Source: Hortaea werneckii (lineage: Eukaryota > Ascomycota > Dothideomycetes > Mycosphaerellales > Teratosphaeriaceae). Taken from it: a stretch of DNA of 64,000 nucleotides. Positions 63,459-64,000 of this stretch are shown one piece after another (the stretch's first letter is position 1; every line of letters starts with the position of its first letter). The notes below the pieces were generated by a model. The model had not been told where the DNA came from and did no database searches. It was given only the letters and a program-made list of their open reading frames with translations. A program made the translations under genes and the position numbers. The stretch is from the NCBI GenBank assembly GCA_037044905.1, contig JBAOKB010000034.1, positions 1 to 64,000 of the forward strand, read 5' to 3'.

Positions 63459-64000
63459 ATGCCGCCCCGTCAATGTGAGATCTGCCAGGAAGCTCGGTCG
63501 CAGATCCTCCGGCCCAAGAACCACGCTCGCATCTGCGCGCCCTGCTTCATCGACATTTTCGAGCGCGAAGTCGCCGCCACAGTCACCGACGCCAAACTCT
63601 TCCACCCGGGCGAGAAGGTCGCGATTGGTGCCTCGGGAGGCAAAGACAGTACGGTGCTTGCTTCGGTCCTGAAGACGTTGAACGATAGACATGAGTGGGG
63701 ATTGGATCTGGTGTTGCTTTCCGTCGACGAGGGGATTACGGGATATCGGGATCATAGTCTGGAGGCGGTGAAGAGGCATAGTGAGCAGTATGGGTTGCCG
63801 TTGAAGATTGTCAGCTATGCAGAATTATACGGCTGGTCGATGGATCAGGTGGTGGCGCAGATCGGGAAAAAGGGCAATTGCACGTACTGCGGTGTCTTCC
63901 GACGACAGGCGCTTGATCGTGGCGCGGCGATGTTGGGCGTCGGACATGTCGTGACGGGCCACAATGCGGACGACGCGAGCGAGACGATCCTGATGAATCT
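63459..64000 (+). CDS. ncs6: Ncs6/Ctu1 cytosolic tRNA 2-thiolation protein (5' part)
   Basis: Partial: the frame is still open at the window end (180 complete codons, about half the usual length). Ncs6 with Ncs2 thiolates U34 of tRNA-Lys, -Glu and -Gln using sulphur from Urm1. N-terminal zinc-type pairs CEICQEAR and CAPCF, PP-loop in VAIGASGGKDSTVLA (about 56-66), then the CTYCGVFRRQALDRGA block and GHNADDASETILMNL, all family hallmarks. Start at MPPRQCEICQ, the expected N-terminus. No intron in the visible part. Confidence 0.94.
   Translation, partial: MPPRQCEICQEARSQILRPKNHARICAPCFIDIFEREVAATVTDAKLFHPGEKVAIGASGGKDSTVLASVLKTLNDRHEWGLDLVLLSVDEGITGYRDHSLEAVKRHSEQYGLPLKIVSYAELYGWSMDQVVAQIGKKGNCTYCGVFRRQALDRGAAMLGVGHVVTGHNADDASETILMN

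Overview
This is nuclear DNA of a filamentous ascomycete. The genes have short GT-AG introns, mostly 42-99 nt with CTAAC/CTGAC-like branch sites, and include fungus-specific families (Mdm12, sedolisin tripeptidyl peptidase, Kin4-like kinase, a LaeA-like methyltransferase, a GPI-anchored Ser/Thr-rich wall protein). A Dothideomycete (Mycosphaerellales/Capnodiales-like) host is my inference from protein style only. All exon models were built by hand from splice signals and reading-frame continuity; none was checked against RNA or a database.

Layout. 1-9 kb: mdm12 (-), about 4 kb with no convincing gene, two small hypothetical genes, and the proteasome chaperone gene nas2 (-). 9-16 kb: a secreted sedolisin peptidase (+), a spartin/senescence-domain protein (+), and a doubtful membrane-protein frame broken by a TAG. 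16-28.4 kb: a 1141-aa Kin4-like kinase (+), a LaeA-like methyltransferase (+) and mitochondrial D-lactate dehydrogenase (-). This stretch contains most of the window's very long homopolymers, including 46 G and 37 C, some of them inside introns. 30-45.5 kb is housekeeping: an 808-aa unrecognised conserved-looking protein with a probable C-terminal frameshift, the Rab GTPase Ypt4, a PAF-acetylhydrolase-like lipase, the divergent pair pet117/vma10, a Rieske-AIF oxidoreductase and the nucleolar protein Tma23. 45.99-46.6 kb holds a 49-bp tandem repeat. 46.9-49.2 kb has a convergent Ayr1-like reductase and lcp5. 49.4-55 kb is an accessory-looking surface/secretome stretch: an 8-cysteine secreted protein, a GPI-anchored protein and a 2.6-kb gene-free interval. 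55-64 kb: a putative type II membrane glycosyltransferase, a DenD-like sugar-acid dehydrogenase, an epoxide-hydrolase-like enzyme, an ACS-type MFS transporter and the 5' part of ncs6/ctu1, cut by the window end.

How they relate. Several genes serve organelle energetics or biogenesis: Mdm12 at ER-mitochondria contacts, Dld1 feeding cytochrome c, Pet117 in cytochrome oxidase assembly, Vma10 in the V-ATPase, and the Rieske-AIF protein. Tma23, Lcp5 and Ncs6 serve ribosome and tRNA biogenesis. They are not an operon-like pathway. The best candidates for follow-up are the 49-bp repeat, the homopolymer cluster invading introns, the homopolymer frameshift near 30.6 kb, the stop-free D-lactate dehydrogenase intron, the start-codon-only exon of vma10 and the in-frame TAG at 14,508.
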